Of a stretch of 64,000 nucleotides of DNA, positions 36,601 to 48,767 are shown piece after piece (position 1 is the stretch's first letter; each line of letters starts with the position of its first letter). A program made the position numbers and the translations under genes. The notes under the pieces are model-generated. The model saw only the letters and a list, made by a program, of their open reading frames with translations. It did not search any database and was not told where the DNA came from. This DNA comes from Rhizophlyctis rosea. Its lineage: Eukaryota > Chytridiomycota > Chytridiomycetes > Rhizophlyctidales > Rhizophlyctidaceae. The stretch covers positions 62,001 to 126,000 of the forward strand of contig JADGJC010000094.1 of NCBI GenBank assembly GCA_027596075.1, written 5' to 3'.

Positions 36601-39191
36601 TTTGAGCGGATGAAAAGGGAAGGGGTAGAGAGGCGGAGGGACATAGTGAGGGATGAGGGAAGAAGACGGAAGCAGATGGTGAGATATGATTCTGTTTTTT
36701 GCTTGAATACAATGGCGGCTGTTGATTCATTTTGATCAGATGGAGTACGCTTTGGAAGCTCGTAGGGAGGAGGAAAGGAAGCGAGCAGAAGAGGCGATGG
36801 CATTGAAAAAGGCGAAGGAGAAGGAGTTGCAGGTACTGAGTACCTACCTTGTTTTACATCTAAGAATGATGTAGACTCATTCGGGGAAAATCATGGTGCA
36901 TGCTCTCAGGCGTTCATGGCTGAACACTACATGGTCAAACATGGCCGGCGAGTCTCAGAACGAGAAACGGCGGCACATGAAGCTGCGATGGAAGCAGAAC
37001 GGGAGGCCGAACGCATTAGTATGGTTGAGGAGGAGAAGAGGAGGATGGTGCAGGAGCATGAGAAGCGGATGAGATTGTTGGAGGAGGAGGAGGAAAGGGT
37101 CAGGATGTTGAGGGGTGCGGTTGGGGATAGTGAGGATGGGGAGGAGGTGACGATGCATGATGATCGGATGCCGGCAGGGATGAAGACTCCCAAGGATGAG
37201 TTTGGAGTTGGCGATTTGATGGGCCGGGAATTTGCCAAGGTGGGGATGGGAATGGGAAGCGGGTTTTTCGCGATGGGGAAGGTACCTGGGTTAGATTCAA
37301 TGGATAGTTACACTGCAACGAATCTTGATGCAGAAGCTATTAGTGGGGGATCGTCCGGTGGGCCCGCTTTGCATCTAGAACTGTCGCAGGAAACGGGAGT
37401 CCTTGCAGCAGGCGATGATCGGGCGACTCCGGATCTTTCTGACGAGGCTCCGGTAGTCGAAGCGAATACGTCCTCAAATCGCCCTGCAAAGGAGTCACCA
37501 ATTCGGCCAGCAATGATTGACACCAATCTTTCCCCAAGCAGCAGCAGTATCTCGCTCGGAAAAGAATTGTCGACCACAACGATGCAGGGCCCGTTCCCGT
37601 CCCCACCTCCCTCTGCGCCGTTGCTGAACTCCTCCATTCCCCCAAAACCGGCAACCGTAACCGATGCTTCAATTCTCTGGCTGTTAGGCCTTGACTCTAC
37701 TCCCACCCTACCTTCCTACCCGTACCACTCCGCCATCTCAAACGACTCAACCCCACCACGACCCACACCATTTGCAATCGTTCCAGACCTCTCTGTGCCC
37801 ACTTTTGTCGAATCTCAGCTTTCGCACGCGGCGGAGCAGAAGCATCCGGATGTTTTGCCGTTCGAGAGTCTGGTGCGACTGACGTTGTGGAAGTGTGCTG
37901 AGACGGTTTCGTTTGAGGCTTCTAGGGCGATGTTGAGGGTATTGATTGGGAGCGGGGGAGGGAGGGAGGACGAGAGGGATTTGAGGTTTTGGGTGGCTGG
38001 TGTCAGGAGGTGGTGTTTGGGTGGTGATGTTGGGGTTTTGGAGTGGGTTGGGGAGGGGATGGGTGCTGGGGTGGGAAGTGGAGCTGGCGAAGGGAAGGTG
38101 GGGAAGGGATGGGAACGATGGGTGAAGCTTGTTATGGCAAATGATGAAAATGGTATGTACGGCTGCTTGCTTTTATTCTGTGATAAGGAGGCGTCGGTCG
38201 TGTTCAAGCTTTTAACCCATTCTGGCTGTGTTGACCAATAGGCACACCATCCCTTCCAACCCTCCGCCTCACACCTCCATCACCGCACAACCTCATCCTC
38301 ACACCAACGCTAATGCAAACATACGAAAGAATGTTCGCCTTCATCTCCGGTCTGTTACGCACCGAAGCGGCCTTGAAACGCGTCATGAACTCCCTCTGGT
38401 GGAAACGCCTCCGGTATCGCGGGCGGGACTGGAAGGGTCTTTTGAGGCGGGTTAGGAGGGGTGGGTCGGGCTTGGGTGGAGGGTATTATGGCGATGGGGA
38501 AGACAGGGAGGAACATTCGCTGTTTGGTGTTGAGAAGTGGGAGGAGGGTGAGACGAGGGCTGGGTTGAAATTTATGAGGTACGCGCGGGCGTTTGTGGAG
38601 GGGATGGTGCGTTATGTTTTTGATGTTGGGGTTGAAGGTGTTTGGGGTGCTTGGGAGGGGTGTGTGGATTTGATTGCTGGGAGATTGCGGGACGTCGGTG
38701 GTGGCGAGCACGATCGTGAAAGAGGAGTTGAGGGTAGGAAGAAGGGAGATGAACGTAGTGAGACGGAAGTCGAAGCCGAACGTCTTGCGAATGGGGTTCG
38801 AGATTTGGAATCGTTGTATCGAGTGCATGTTGGTGTCGTTAGGAATTTGGAAGGGCGGTTGGTGCTGAGTCCGCAGCAGGAGCCTGTTAGGAAGATCGTG
38901 GAGGGGTTGTGTGATATGTGTGGGGAGTTTGAGAAGATTGTTAGGGTGCGGTGTGGGGAATTGCCGAAGGGGAGTTTGTTGAAGGTTGGTGGTGGTGCGG
39001 CGGGTGCGGTTGATGAGAAGTTCTTAGTGAGGGAGTTGTGTGGGAAATTCGAGCAGGGGTTGGGGATGTTTGTGAAAGTGCTTGTTGGATTGGGGGAGAG
39101 GGACGAGAAGGGTGGGGACTTGTGGATCAGGCTGAGGGAGGCGATTGATGGGAATGGGTTTTTGGAGAGGAATGGAGTGAATGTTTTGTGA
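33610..39191 (+). CDS. Gamma-tubulin complex component, GCP5/GCP6-type
   Basis: A Spc97/Spc98-family subunit of the gamma-tubulin ring complex, which nucleates microtubules at spindle poles or centrosomes. The start at 33610 gives MSIDMTVEQANSTPSFRPLF. The GRIP1-like region near 35250-36200 includes GIPSGLFIFASETQTFVTKP, LYHQVESLSGVMGRLWDLC and SGPWCMWMNALMVQGRVVD. The second half (GRIP2) near 38310-39190 includes QTYERMFAFISGLLRTEAAL, KFMRYARAFVEGMVRYVFDV, DLESLYRVHVGVVRNLEGRL and VRKIVEGLCDMCGEFEKIV, matching the family C-terminus. Between them is a long insert (about 36540-37650) with a Glu/Arg/Met-rich coiled coil and a disordered stretch; such an insert is typical of GCP6. About ten introns are inferred. 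Codon composition swings sharply within the gene. Confidence 0.8.
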
Positions 39192-39486
39192 AATATTGTG
39201 TCATATTACGGTAGAATTGTATATTTAGTGTGTATATAGCGTGCAACGGATCAGGTTAGCTAGCTGTTTGTAAATAGGGGCGAGGGGCCTTTGATGGCGT
39301 AGCCATTCGCATTTTGTGAAAATGGTCTTTGCGCTTCAAGATCAGCAGCATTGTGCCATGGAAACCACCGGGATCGGCCTCCTCACGATTCATCACGAAA
39401 CCCACGGGAGCTCCGCCATCGCCATCCTCTTGTCAAACTATTTACAGAAGTAAGGTGCAGAACGGGTATCAACACATCACTCTACG

Positions 39487-40899
39487 TCAATCAACCCTAA
39501 CAACCTGATCAACACCCGGAAATTCAGGCAGCTTCAGGCCAAACCTTTCCGCCGTCTCTGGCGGGACGAAGCGTCCTCCCAGCCAGTGGTGGCCTTTGAA
39601 GTGTTTTGCGCACAGTTTCGGTGCCGTGAGTGAGATGAGTGTTTCGGGGTTGAGGCCGAGGGAGGATGAGTTTCCTAAAGGAGAATGAGAAGTTGTGCAT
39701 TGAGCGACCAGACAGATTCCTTGGATGGCTGCAAGTGTTTACCATTTTCAACATCCCATCCAGACGGGATGTCGATTGACGCAATGGGGAGTTTTGTTTC
39801 CTGCAGTGTCTGTATGTGTTCGAGAAGATGGCGTCAATTCAAGGTTGATACACTTCCACAACCGAAAAGTGTGCTGCTCCACCTTGATAATGACATCAAA
39901 TGGCGCGCGAATGTCACCGGAGAAGCTGAATCCTTTACATGGAAGTTGTAAGTTTCAACAGATTTTATTGGGCAATATCAGCATGATTAGAGAGAAACAA
40001 ACCAAAAATTGCGTCCAGGACCAAATCCGATTTGGTTAGTTCTTCTTGCAGGTTGTCTGTGAAGGGGACTTTGAGGTTGTGCAGTTGCGTTTGGAGGTTC
40101 TGTTTTTGCAGTAAAGAGATGTAGAGTACATGTGATCATTACCAACTAAGCGCTTGTGAAGTCTTGAAGAATGGTTTGTAAATACCTTGTAGAGATCTTT
40201 GGAGGTAGGTTTAGGATAGTGGATCGTGGGTTTGTAACCGAAATGAACGAGATGTCTGGCAGCAACCAGACCGTCCCCGCCATTGTTTCCTGACAGTCGG
40301 AGAAGCATTTGGTATCCATTGCCAAATGACATGTGGACAGCTCGTTTGCATCGACACTCAATGCGTGACTTGGTCAAACTTACCAGGTCCTGGAAGAAGT
40401 TTGAATGAGTGCAATGTTTATTTACATTGTTGGAAAGTCCCAAAAAGAGACTGATCTTTTACAATCTGCGCGTTATTTTGGACGACCACTCACCAGCTAC
40501 GACGAGCACGCGTGGGAATGCTTTACGATCATACTGTTTGTATATGGCTTGAGCAACGCTGAGACCGGCCAGCTCCATAAGCTAAACGATAAGGAAGCCA
40601 TGAGTGCTCATTGCCCAAATGCGTGATACAATGTATCATTACGTATACGGCACCTGATCAACAGAAAATCCGCCCACAGCCGGGTTCATCAGCTCAGCGT
40701 CGATTTGCTGAGATTCGATCGTGAGTGAGTTAGCACTTTCCGTTCAGGGTGGCGAACTTTCTCTGATGACCTCATACTCTGAGGGGAGGGGCTGACCTGA
40801 GCTATGGCCTGTCCGATCAACTATGTTTGACGATTGCACGTCAGTGAAATAACGGCCGATAGTTACGTTGGGCCAAATAACACGTACTTTTAGAGACAT
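39487..40899 (-). CDS. NAD(P)HX epimerase (YjeF N-terminal domain)
   Basis: Repairs damaged, hydrated NAD(P)H by interconverting R- and S-NAD(P)HX for the partner dehydratase. The start at 40899 gives MSLK, joined by two short introns to [17 protein letters not shown] and then [65 protein letters not shown] and [15 protein letters not shown]. The [14 protein letters not shown] loop and the DAIFG and DIPSGWDV motifs define the family. The C-terminus ([31 protein letters not shown]) matches eukaryotic AIBP/Nnr1. A frame open to 41157 could add an N-terminal extension. Complements the QNS1 gene in NAD metabolism. Confidence 0.92.
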
Positions 40900-41291
40900 G
40901 ATACTAGGATTGCGTGTAGATGGTGTGGGAAAGAACGAAGCAGATGGTGTGGATGAAGATGAGCTAATGTCAAAAGGAGAGGAGAGACTCTGTTGAGGTC
41001 TGTGTGAAGGCCAAGGCGAGCCGGAGCTCTGTGTGTGCCACCAACCGACCGCGCCTTGTCTCTGGTATGAGAAATTGAAGTGTATGTTGCCTCCTTTTGT
41101 GTAACTTGATTGCTGCCCAATTTCCCATTCACTTCGGGCCACGACGACGGTGGCCAATTCAATGGACCCCGTCCAAAAAGTTCTTTGGCCTCAAAAACTC
41201 ACATTGTCACCATTCACTAAACTGCATGCAAGATTCCAACAGCTTGACGGTGCTCTGATAACTGCTGTCTTGGTGTGATTCTGACCCCACT

Positions 41292-43969
41292 ATGGATAAC
41301 TGGCTGCCTTTGGGTGGCCTGCAGCCATCCGGTTCCGAGGGAAAAATCGTCTTGGACTTTGCCACGCCTTCTCAACCATCACAAGGGGACTCCCAGCGTC
41401 CCACCAAGCGCAAGATTCGCCGTGTTGCCCATGCGTGCGATAGATGTACGTTCGGCTCTTGCTGGAGTATCGCACAAAAATTAGCTGATTTGCCCACCAG
41501 GTTTCCGGAAAAAGCTCAAGTGTGACGGTTCACGTCCGGTTTGCGAGAGCTGCGCAAAGAAGAACATCATTTGTACATATGAAGCCCGTACAAACCTACA
41601 GCCACTAGATAGAGGGGACACGCAGAGGCAATATATCGAGCTATTGGAGGCACGGTTGCGGACAGTCGAGGCTGCGGTTATGCCTTTGGTTGTGCCTGCA
41701 CATGCATACCAGGAAGCCCAGAAGCAGCAAACTCAACAACAACTCCTGCAAGAACAACACCAGCAGCCACATCAGCAGCAGCAAAGTCTACCAGAAGTGT
41801 CATTTCCTCCTGTCGCACCGTCGTCCGATCCATCGTCGGGCAGTTTGGAAGAGTTGCTAGCGTTGATTGACGGCAAGACTTTCACAGAAGGAAACGAAGT
41901 CTCAACCAATAACTTTGTTGATTCCCTTGCCGCAACCCCACAATGGACGCTCCAGAACGACCCGGTGTTCAACTTGTGGCAGTTCTCTGCACAACAGGAG
42001 ACGGAAACATTCTTTAATAACAGTATAGGGTCAGCAGATTTGCCATCTCCCGAACTGATCTTCCCGGTCCAGTATACCACACCTTCCCCACCTGCAACAT
42101 ACAGCTCACCTCTCCAAGCCGTCTCCGAACCTTCTCCTCCGTCCGATCACTCACCCCCCCTCCCATCTCTATCCACTCCCTCGCCAACACCATCTCCATC
42201 CGCCTCACCTCTTCCCGCTACCTCTACACGCCCTCCATCCGCCTTGCTACTGCATCCAGATGGCAGCATACCAGAACCGCTCATGCTCTCTCTAATTGAT
42301 ACCTTCTTTGACCGCTTCTACCACAGCTTCTTCAACATTCCTCTACACCATAAGCTGTTCATGAAGGATCTGAAGGAAGGGAAGATTCCAAAATGCTTAA
42401 TATATGCGATGTGTGCGGCTGCAGCACCTTTGACTGATGACGAGGTGGTGCTGAGATGGACTGAGGAGAATAAATTGCCAATGTGAGTTACTCGTTTAAT
42501 GACTTTGTAGTGCGCCCAAGGATTTGCTAACTATAATGAATAATGAACAGCTGGCACGCGGCCGAACCGTACCTGTGCAAAGCTCGCAGCATGTCATTGG
42601 AATTGATGGAGGACGCCTCGGTTGATGCGGTCATTGCACTATATCTCATCAGCTCAGCAAACTTCATGTGTGGGAAAAGTAAGAATCTCTGTTGCTCGCT
42701 TGCTGTCTTATCGTTCTATGTGATCGTTTTCCATGAATGCTAACTGCCCATATTTGTGAAGTTCCGGCAGGATTTGGTTATCTTGGTATGGCCGTCCGTA
42801 TGGCCATGTCACTGCGGATTGACGTCGACCCGGATGACTCCAGTGTCCATCCGCCAATGTCATGGGCGCGCAAGGAGCAAAGGAGGAGAATTTGGCATTG
42901 TCTTTGGGTATGGATATTTCTCATCCAAATATTAGTTTTGTTGTAAATTGTATTGGACCTGACACATATTCAATCTCAGGTTGCAGAAACATGCGACTAT
43001 CAAGCCATCGGCCGCAGTTCCCTCCTCGTTTCCCACCCTCATGAAGTCAAGGCACCAGCTATGGAACATGTATGGGGACCAGCTGACACTTGGGACTATG
43101 AGCCTCCATCGGGAATGGCTCTTCAACGCTGTGGTCCGGAAGAAGGGCTGGATATTATCCGCATCCTTCTCCGGTCTTTCCAAATTGGCTCCACGATCTT
43201 CACGCTGAAAGATGCCCTCGAAAACCTCAGCCTCAGTGCCTCTCGAAGTGTCGAAACCCCGAAACCCTCCTCCATCCTCTTTGAAGGAAACAGCATTTCC
43301 CTTTCAAAGCAACAGCAAATTGCTCTTTTGACAGCCGATCTAGACCGCTTCATCGCCTCCATACCCGCTTTAGACTTTGAATCTCTGTACATCACACCCG
43401 AATGTCCATCCGGAGACCCCACCCACATGGTCTGGTGTATCGCAGTCGTCCACCTCGCCCGCCACCTCTGCATCATCTTCCTCCACATGTCCCAACTCCT
43501 CGACTGCGCAAAACGCATGGGAAAAGGCCAACTCCTCGAATCCACCCAACCCTTCCAACTCTCCTGGTCCGCCTCACACTCCATGGCCGGCATCTTCGCT
43601 AAACTCCTCGACCATGACCCAGAAGTCATCTACGTCGCCGGCAACTGTTCTTGGATGGCGTTCCATTCCGCTATAGTTCTTATCATTATTGCCAGTTTGA
43701 CGCGCGATGAAGTAATCCGGGAGAGCGCAAGACAGGATTTGGATGTGCATATTCGGTTTATGAGGGTGCAGAGTGGGAGGTGGTTTATGGCGGATAAGTT
43801 GGTTAGGGCGTTGGAGGGGATTATTGAGGAGGCGGGCAAGTGTGCTAGTATGTTGGATGATCCGGTTATGTGTAAGCAGATGAATGAGGGGAAGCAGGGC
43901 AATTGTTTGAAGATGCAGGCTGCGAGGAGGATTTTGGCGCTTGTGGGGGATTTGCCGCCACAGGTCTGA
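41292..43969 (+). CDS. Zn2Cys6 fungal transcription factor
   Basis: The start at 41292 gives MDNWLPLGGLQPSGSEGKIV. The binuclear zinc cluster spans an intron at about 41448-41500 and reads CDRCFRKKLKCDG-SRPVCESC-AKKNIIC, i.e. C-x2-C-x6-C-x6-C-x2-C-x6-C, the full Gal4-type pattern. A dimerisation coiled coil follows (QYIELLEARLRTVEAAV), then a polyGln stretch near 41720-41790 and a Pro/Ser-rich region. The fungal-specific regulatory domain begins near 42270 (LSLIDTFFDRFYHSFFNIPL) and continues through AEPYLCKARSMSLELMED, GFGYLGMAVRMAMSLRIDVD and WARKEQRRRIWHCLW. Introns occur at about 42485, 42680 and 42905. Nuclear regulator of unknown target; the neighbour NAD(P)HX epimerase is divergent. 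Confidence 0.92.
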
Positions 43970-44897
43970 GATCGGGCGGTTGGAGGGGGGATAGGTGGAT
44001 GGGAACTTAGTGATTTGATTGAAGGATTAGCTCAGTTAATTTCGCCCCTTTTCTTGTATATTTCGTATGTTTGTAGATAAACTTTCTTTTTTCCTGCTTG
44101 CATCAGCGTGTCGGTCATCAGCTTTTGCTTCTACCTTCTGTATGCTTTCTGTGCGGCCGCATGGCATCCATGGCGCCAAGAAGACCCATCGCAACTCCAA
44201 GGTGTTGCACAATGCTGAAGGTGTTGATATACTCAAATCAAATGTAAACCTGTTTACAACTGCATCAGATACTCATAGGAAATTCCAAAATACCAGAATA
44301 GCGTTTACGACAGGTCACGATGTTTCTCTCCCTGCATCAAGACTTTAAAATGGCCGGGAGGGGTGGGTAAATAAGCACAAATGTCATCAGAGTCGGTTGG
44401 GCAACCAATTTGGCAACAACTGATAGCATGCTCTGGAAAAAGAAACGCGGGATTGAAGTACGGCAAAGGGAATCGTCGACTGTGCGGAGATGAAGCTGTT
44501 CGTATGTTTGCTGCAAGTACTTGCACTGACCATATATAGTACAATACAACCTCAAAAATGGCCCCGGCCACTCATTGCCCCGCAACCACGCATCGGAAAA
44601 AGGTATGATTTGCTGGAGCAACAGAAATACGGTATTTTTACTATACGAACGCAAATGAAGCTGCAGGTCGTGGCACACCACCATTCTCCAAGTCCACACC
44701 CCGTCAAGATTTTTTACCAGTGATTCACGGTTACTACTCTGTACATACTATGCCAATTCGGAGACGATCGTAACTATAACAAAGCTGAATAAACGGCAAA
44801 GGATGCACAATGACTTTATCAGTTTCGTCCGGATAGCACCAGGAAACCAACAAAGATCGGGCCAGGGTCGACGACGACTAACTGATACCTTTCACTC
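43970..44897. other. Intergenic region
   Basis: About 930 bases. A 77-codon frame at 44490-44723 has a hydrophobic start (MKLFVCLLQVLALTI) and could be a tiny secreted peptide, but it lacks other support. Nothing else is convincing. Confidence 0.3.
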
Positions 44898-45224
44898 TCA
44901 TTGACACTTATCGAGTCCCAAAAACGGGTCAAATTTGCACTCCAGACCTGTGCAACATTCCAACTGGCCGGGTATGCATCCGTCGCCCGCCTCAGAGCAC
45001 GACGAGGTGGGCGTGGGATGGGTGGTTGTCGTGGTGGTTGTCGTGGTGGCGGTTGATGTGCACGTGCCGAAGAGGGGAAGGCCGAGAAGACCATTACAAT
45101 TTAATCCCTCGCAGCATGACGGGGCAAGCAGGCCGCAACTTTGACCAGAGGTTGCGCAGGCTGCGGATACGGTTGCGTCCTTGGCGAGGAAGGCGAGGAG
45201 GAGGAGGGTTGCGATGGTGCGCAT
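44898..45224 (-). CDS. Secreted two-module Cys-rich protein
   Basis: The ATG at 45224 gives MRTIATLLLLAFLAKDATVSA, a clear signal peptide. The mature protein has one Cys module (ACATSGQSCGLLAPSCCEGL, then NCNGLLGLPLFGTC), a polyThr linker and a second Cys module (CSEAGDGCIPGQLECCTGLE, then CKFDPFLGLDKC). Both share C-x6-C-x(5-6)-CC-x4-C spacing, compatible with an inhibitor-cystine-knot-like fold. The C-terminus is the last Cys plus Gln. Length is 108 residues. The frame is open further upstream to 45356, but the internal ATG gives the signal peptide and is preferred. Function unknown; wall-binding, protease-inhibitor or host/prey-interaction roles are all possible, and no known toxin family is recognised. 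Confidence 0.75.
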   Translation of the reverse strand: MRTIATLLLLAFLAKDATVSAACATSGQSCGLLAPSCCEGLNCNGLLGLPLFGTCTSTATTTTTTTTTHPTPTSSCSEAGDGCIPGQLECCTGLECKFDPFLGLDKCQ

Positions 45225-45784
45225 TTTGGAAGGGGGGTTTTGCGTGGTTGGCGAGGGGAAGGTGAGGAGTTTTAGTCTCGTTGCAAAGCTACATGTTAGA
45301 GCTAATGGTGCAAACGGAATGGTTCTGCTTGAATACGGGGAGCCAGCCCATGCCACTTTATGTTACGTGGATCAGCGGAAGGGACGAGAAGCAATTGTTT
45401 TGCGCTATCGTCAAGCCTTTCAAGGGTATGTGGAAAGGATTGGTGCATGCTTCATGCATACCGAAGTCGGAGGCGGTGGCAGAGACGCGACTTTCCTTGC
45501 ATGACACTGTGCTTCAGTGTTGGGTGCTGGCAAGTTGCTTGTTGTCTGCTGGTACTCCTTTCAATAGATGCACGCTTTCCGGTGTCACGATTGTGCCTTT
45601 CGAGTTTTCGATGGACCCGGACCCCCGGTTCTTCCAAATGCTACCAATCTTTCCATGCAACTATCGCTATCATGAAGTTCCTTGTGCGCTCTGCGGGGTT
45701 GGCGGAAGCGGATGGAGTGGTCGAACGCTTCCGCCAACTTCAACCCGCCTTTGCCCAACCTTGGGTGCGAGCCCCCATGGCCAA
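45225..45784. other. Intergenic region
   Basis: About 560 bases of promoter and 3' flank between two minus-strand genes. Short overlapping ORFs only, none convincing. Confidence 0.3.
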
Positions 45785-47206
45785 TCAATCAAGATTTGCT
45801 AACCGCATCTCAATCCCATACCTCTCCCTAAAGAACCGAACAATAACCTCCAACGGAGTAAACACAACACCAGACGGATATGACCCCGCAATAACATGTC
45901 CAAAGAAGTTTCCCGCGACATCATACACAGGACTTCCACAATCCTCAGCATAGTACATCGACTACCTAGAACGAAGAACCCACTCACGGCTGGTATGGTT
46001 TGGCCATGTGAGCTCTTGGATGATGCCGAGGTTTTCTTGGGATACTCCTGAGGCGATGCCTGCCCGGAACAATTCCATATCTCCGCCAGCGTGGTCGGTT
46101 ATGGTGTGAGGGGAGTTATGGAGAGGGATCCCTACAGTCTTGTTGATATCGTTACCGTGCTTTGCCCGCTCCTCGGCATACATGTGTCTGCGTTTCACGG
46201 GTGCGGAGTTGCTGGTGGTGTTCAGGGGGGTTGTGGGTCGAGTGAAGAGGCATAGGGCAGTATTGATGGTGTGGTTGTTGTAGTGGCAGTAGGCTGCGGT
46301 GATAATGCGACCTAAAGATCGGTCCACGGTTTGGTGTTTGTTGTATTTTTCCAAGTCGATTTGGGCAAGGGTGCTGGGTGAAAGGATGTCGCCGTGATCA
46401 TGGAAGTAAGGAGCTGGGGTGAACTGGGTGATGGTGTTGGTGGCGGATATCGTGGGTCGGAGGTCTTCAATGTCTACTTTCGTTGATTGGTCTTCTGGGC
46501 AGAATGCTATGTTTTGAGCACTAGTGAGGAAGCCTGTTGTTATGAGTTACATAGGACGAGTCAGATGAAGCAAATAGTTGTCAATTGGAGATTTTGACAT
46601 GAACGGGGTGAGAAACCATCCTTACTCACCCCGCTGCCATTCCGTAGACTCGTGATCAGGTTTACCGGTTAGCATTCTGAAGTCCACAAAGCAAGAAAGG
46701 GTGGCCTCGCTATCCGCAAATCTCTTGACGGAAATGGAGGACCCCGGACGCACTGGTTCATACCCTCCCCGCAATTCCTCTCCATCGCGAAGCACACCCA
46801 ACCAATCCTTCCTCGTACCCATTCCAAAACATATTCTCATCTCGCATTCCTCCCCATCGTGACCCCTCCATCTCAACATCTCGCCATCCCTCAACTGCGC
46901 CAATGTCGAGACCAGAATGATCACAACAACTTCCAAGGTGGGCTCTCCCTCAATGGGATTGCCGTCCTCGTCGACGTCAACTTCGTCTGGATATGCCTCC
47001 GCGAAATAACCGGCATTGAATATGAATGGGTCGTAATATGCATGTAGGGCTTGGTGAAGGTTGAGATCGGCTTGGAGAGGGTGTGTGAGGGGCAAGAAGT
47101 GGTGCTGCGGTATGAGGCGGTCCGCGACGACGTTGGGTTGGAGATTGAATGAATCTAGAGGGCGATTTAAGGTGGTCTGGGTGGGGAGGGTGAAGGCGGG
47201 ATGCAT
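45785..47206 (-). pseudogene. Trypsin-fold protease-like protein, Cys in place of catalytic Ser, in-frame stop
   Basis: The ATG at 47206 opens an exon of about 190 codons (MHPAFTLPTQTTLNRPLDSF) with no recognised domain. A second exon runs from about 46525 (AQNIAFCPEDQSTKVDIEDL) through LGRIITAAYCHYNN and ELFRAGIASGVSQENLGIIQ, the latter resembling the strand before the active-site loop in trypsin-fold proteases. The frame is stopped by TAG at 45962-45964, yet continues open as YYAEDCGSPVYDVAGNFFGH, VIAGSYPSGVVFTPLEVIVR and a stop at 45785. EDCGSPV aligns with GDSGGPV, putting Cys where the nucleophile Ser should be. The first exon could not be joined cleanly to the second. Either a pseudogene or a gene with unusual splicing. 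Confidence 0.5.
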
Positions 47207-47915
47207 TTTTTGTGGTTTAGTTGGGTGTATACAAGTCGAAGGAGAGAATCGGCTTCTTCATTCCGAAAATCTCAAAACTCGAGCAAAGTCATGATGACAT
47301 TGATTGTCAGGGATTTGCAATTGGCGCGGTTTGGGACACATGTTTACGATCTATCTTGAGCTAAAATTAGACTACACTGACGCGCGCTTCCAGCGCCTTG
47401 TTCTCCCTGAAGGATACGAACTCAACACACTCAATCTCAAAATGGTTCCCGCTCTCACCAAACCTTTTTGTGAGCACCTACGGGGCCTGTGACATGCAAA
47501 GCGAATACCACAACGGGACGTGACGTTCAAATATATCTCAAGACAAAGCGATTGGACGTATGAGTCAACTTCTGAGCTATGCAACGAATACGCACACATG
47601 TGAAATTGGAAGACTCATGATATCAATGAAGCATGGCACAGAAGGGAAAAGGAACGTTGATATGAGATATGGCATAGATGTTTGAAACCAGCGAAATGAT
47701 GAAAGGTTGGCAAGGAAGAATCGCATGTTCGGGCTTCCGATCTGGTTCGGAATTTCACCTCCGAATCTCCGTGGCTCCGTCCAGATTCCGCAACGCCCTC
47801 CCCTTTCACCACAAAGTATTCAAATAGATCCGTATAAACACGGCATCCGGCAAAACCCCACAACCAACAAGCGGACGACCGCACTGTAAAGAAAGAAGAA
47901 GAGAGATTCTTGACA
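47207..47915. other. Divergent intergenic region
   Basis: About 700 bases between the protease-like gene (-) and the NmrA-like pseudogene (+). No supported gene. Confidence 0.3.
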
Positions 47916-48699
47916 ATGACACACGTAGGCCTACTGGTGGTGGGCGGAACGGGCAACATCGGACGTCTCCTCCCGTCGACAGTGATGTGTCGGAAGTCCG
48001 CGCCATGGTGCGATCCACGGAGGTTCTTACTCCCGCATTGCTGCCCAATCTCAAGTTGGTCATCATCAAGACCAGACTGTTGGAGCTACCGATTGAAGAG
48101 TTGGTAGAGCATGTCTGGGGGTGTGATGCGGTGACATGCACACCGGGACATAATATCCATTGGAAAGGTATTCCTTTCATAGGAAAGTCCGGCCAGATAC
48201 TGCAAGAATACGTCTGCAGCCCTATGTCTTATCGAACCTCTTGCCGGCATCCTTTCTGTCCAAACAGGAATATAGCCCCACCCTACGACCTCGTAACCCA
48301 ATCCACCAAACGCCTCTGCCAAGCATTCACAACCCTTACACCCACTCACCCAACAAAACTCCTCCAACTAAACAACGTCGCCGGATCATGTGTCCTCCCA
48401 CTCATGGATTACGCCCCGCCATTTTACGACAGCATTACCGCGGCAGAGTTTCTTGGCAAGCAGATTGATAGCGCATCAGTATGTTCAGTGGGTTGGGGTT
48501 CGGCTGGATGAATTGATTAGAGGGGAGGAGAGTGAGACTGAGGTTCGGGATAGTGTTACGCATGCGTTCTATGATATGGAGGTGACGAGAAGGGCGAATG
48601 TTGCTACGTTTATGGTTAGGTTGGTGAGAGGAGGGAGTTTTTGAGAGGTGGAAATGGAAGATGCCGGTTGTTGATAAGATGCAGCCTGGGAAGACGTAG
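47916..48699 (+). pseudogene. NmrA/SDR-like NAD(P)-binding protein, frameshifted pseudogene
   Basis: The ATG at 47916 gives MTHVGLLVVGGTGNIGRLL, a Rossmann-fold start with the GGTGNIG dinucleotide loop. Frame then shifts near 47970: SDVSEVRAMVRSTEVLTPAL, LPIEELVEHVWGCDAVTCTP, LVTQSTKRLCQAFTTLTP and LNNVAG follow in another frame. It shifts again near 48475 to VGVRLDELIRGEESETEVRD and VTRRANVATFMVRLV, and a third time near 48640 to FERWKWKMPVVDKMQPGKT before the stop at 48699. The order matches NmrA-like NAD(P)-binding proteins. Three shifts without plausible introns indicate decay. Confidence 0.65.
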
Positions 48700-48767
48700 C
48701 AGCTACAATCTATTCAGTTGAAATCGCGTTTTCAGAGTGATGATCGGTATTCACTATAATTTGTTTT

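Noticed and set aside
44305..44723. Small ORFs with hydrophobic N-termini on both strands
   Set aside because: Too short, mutually overlapping, no Cys pattern or conserved motif.
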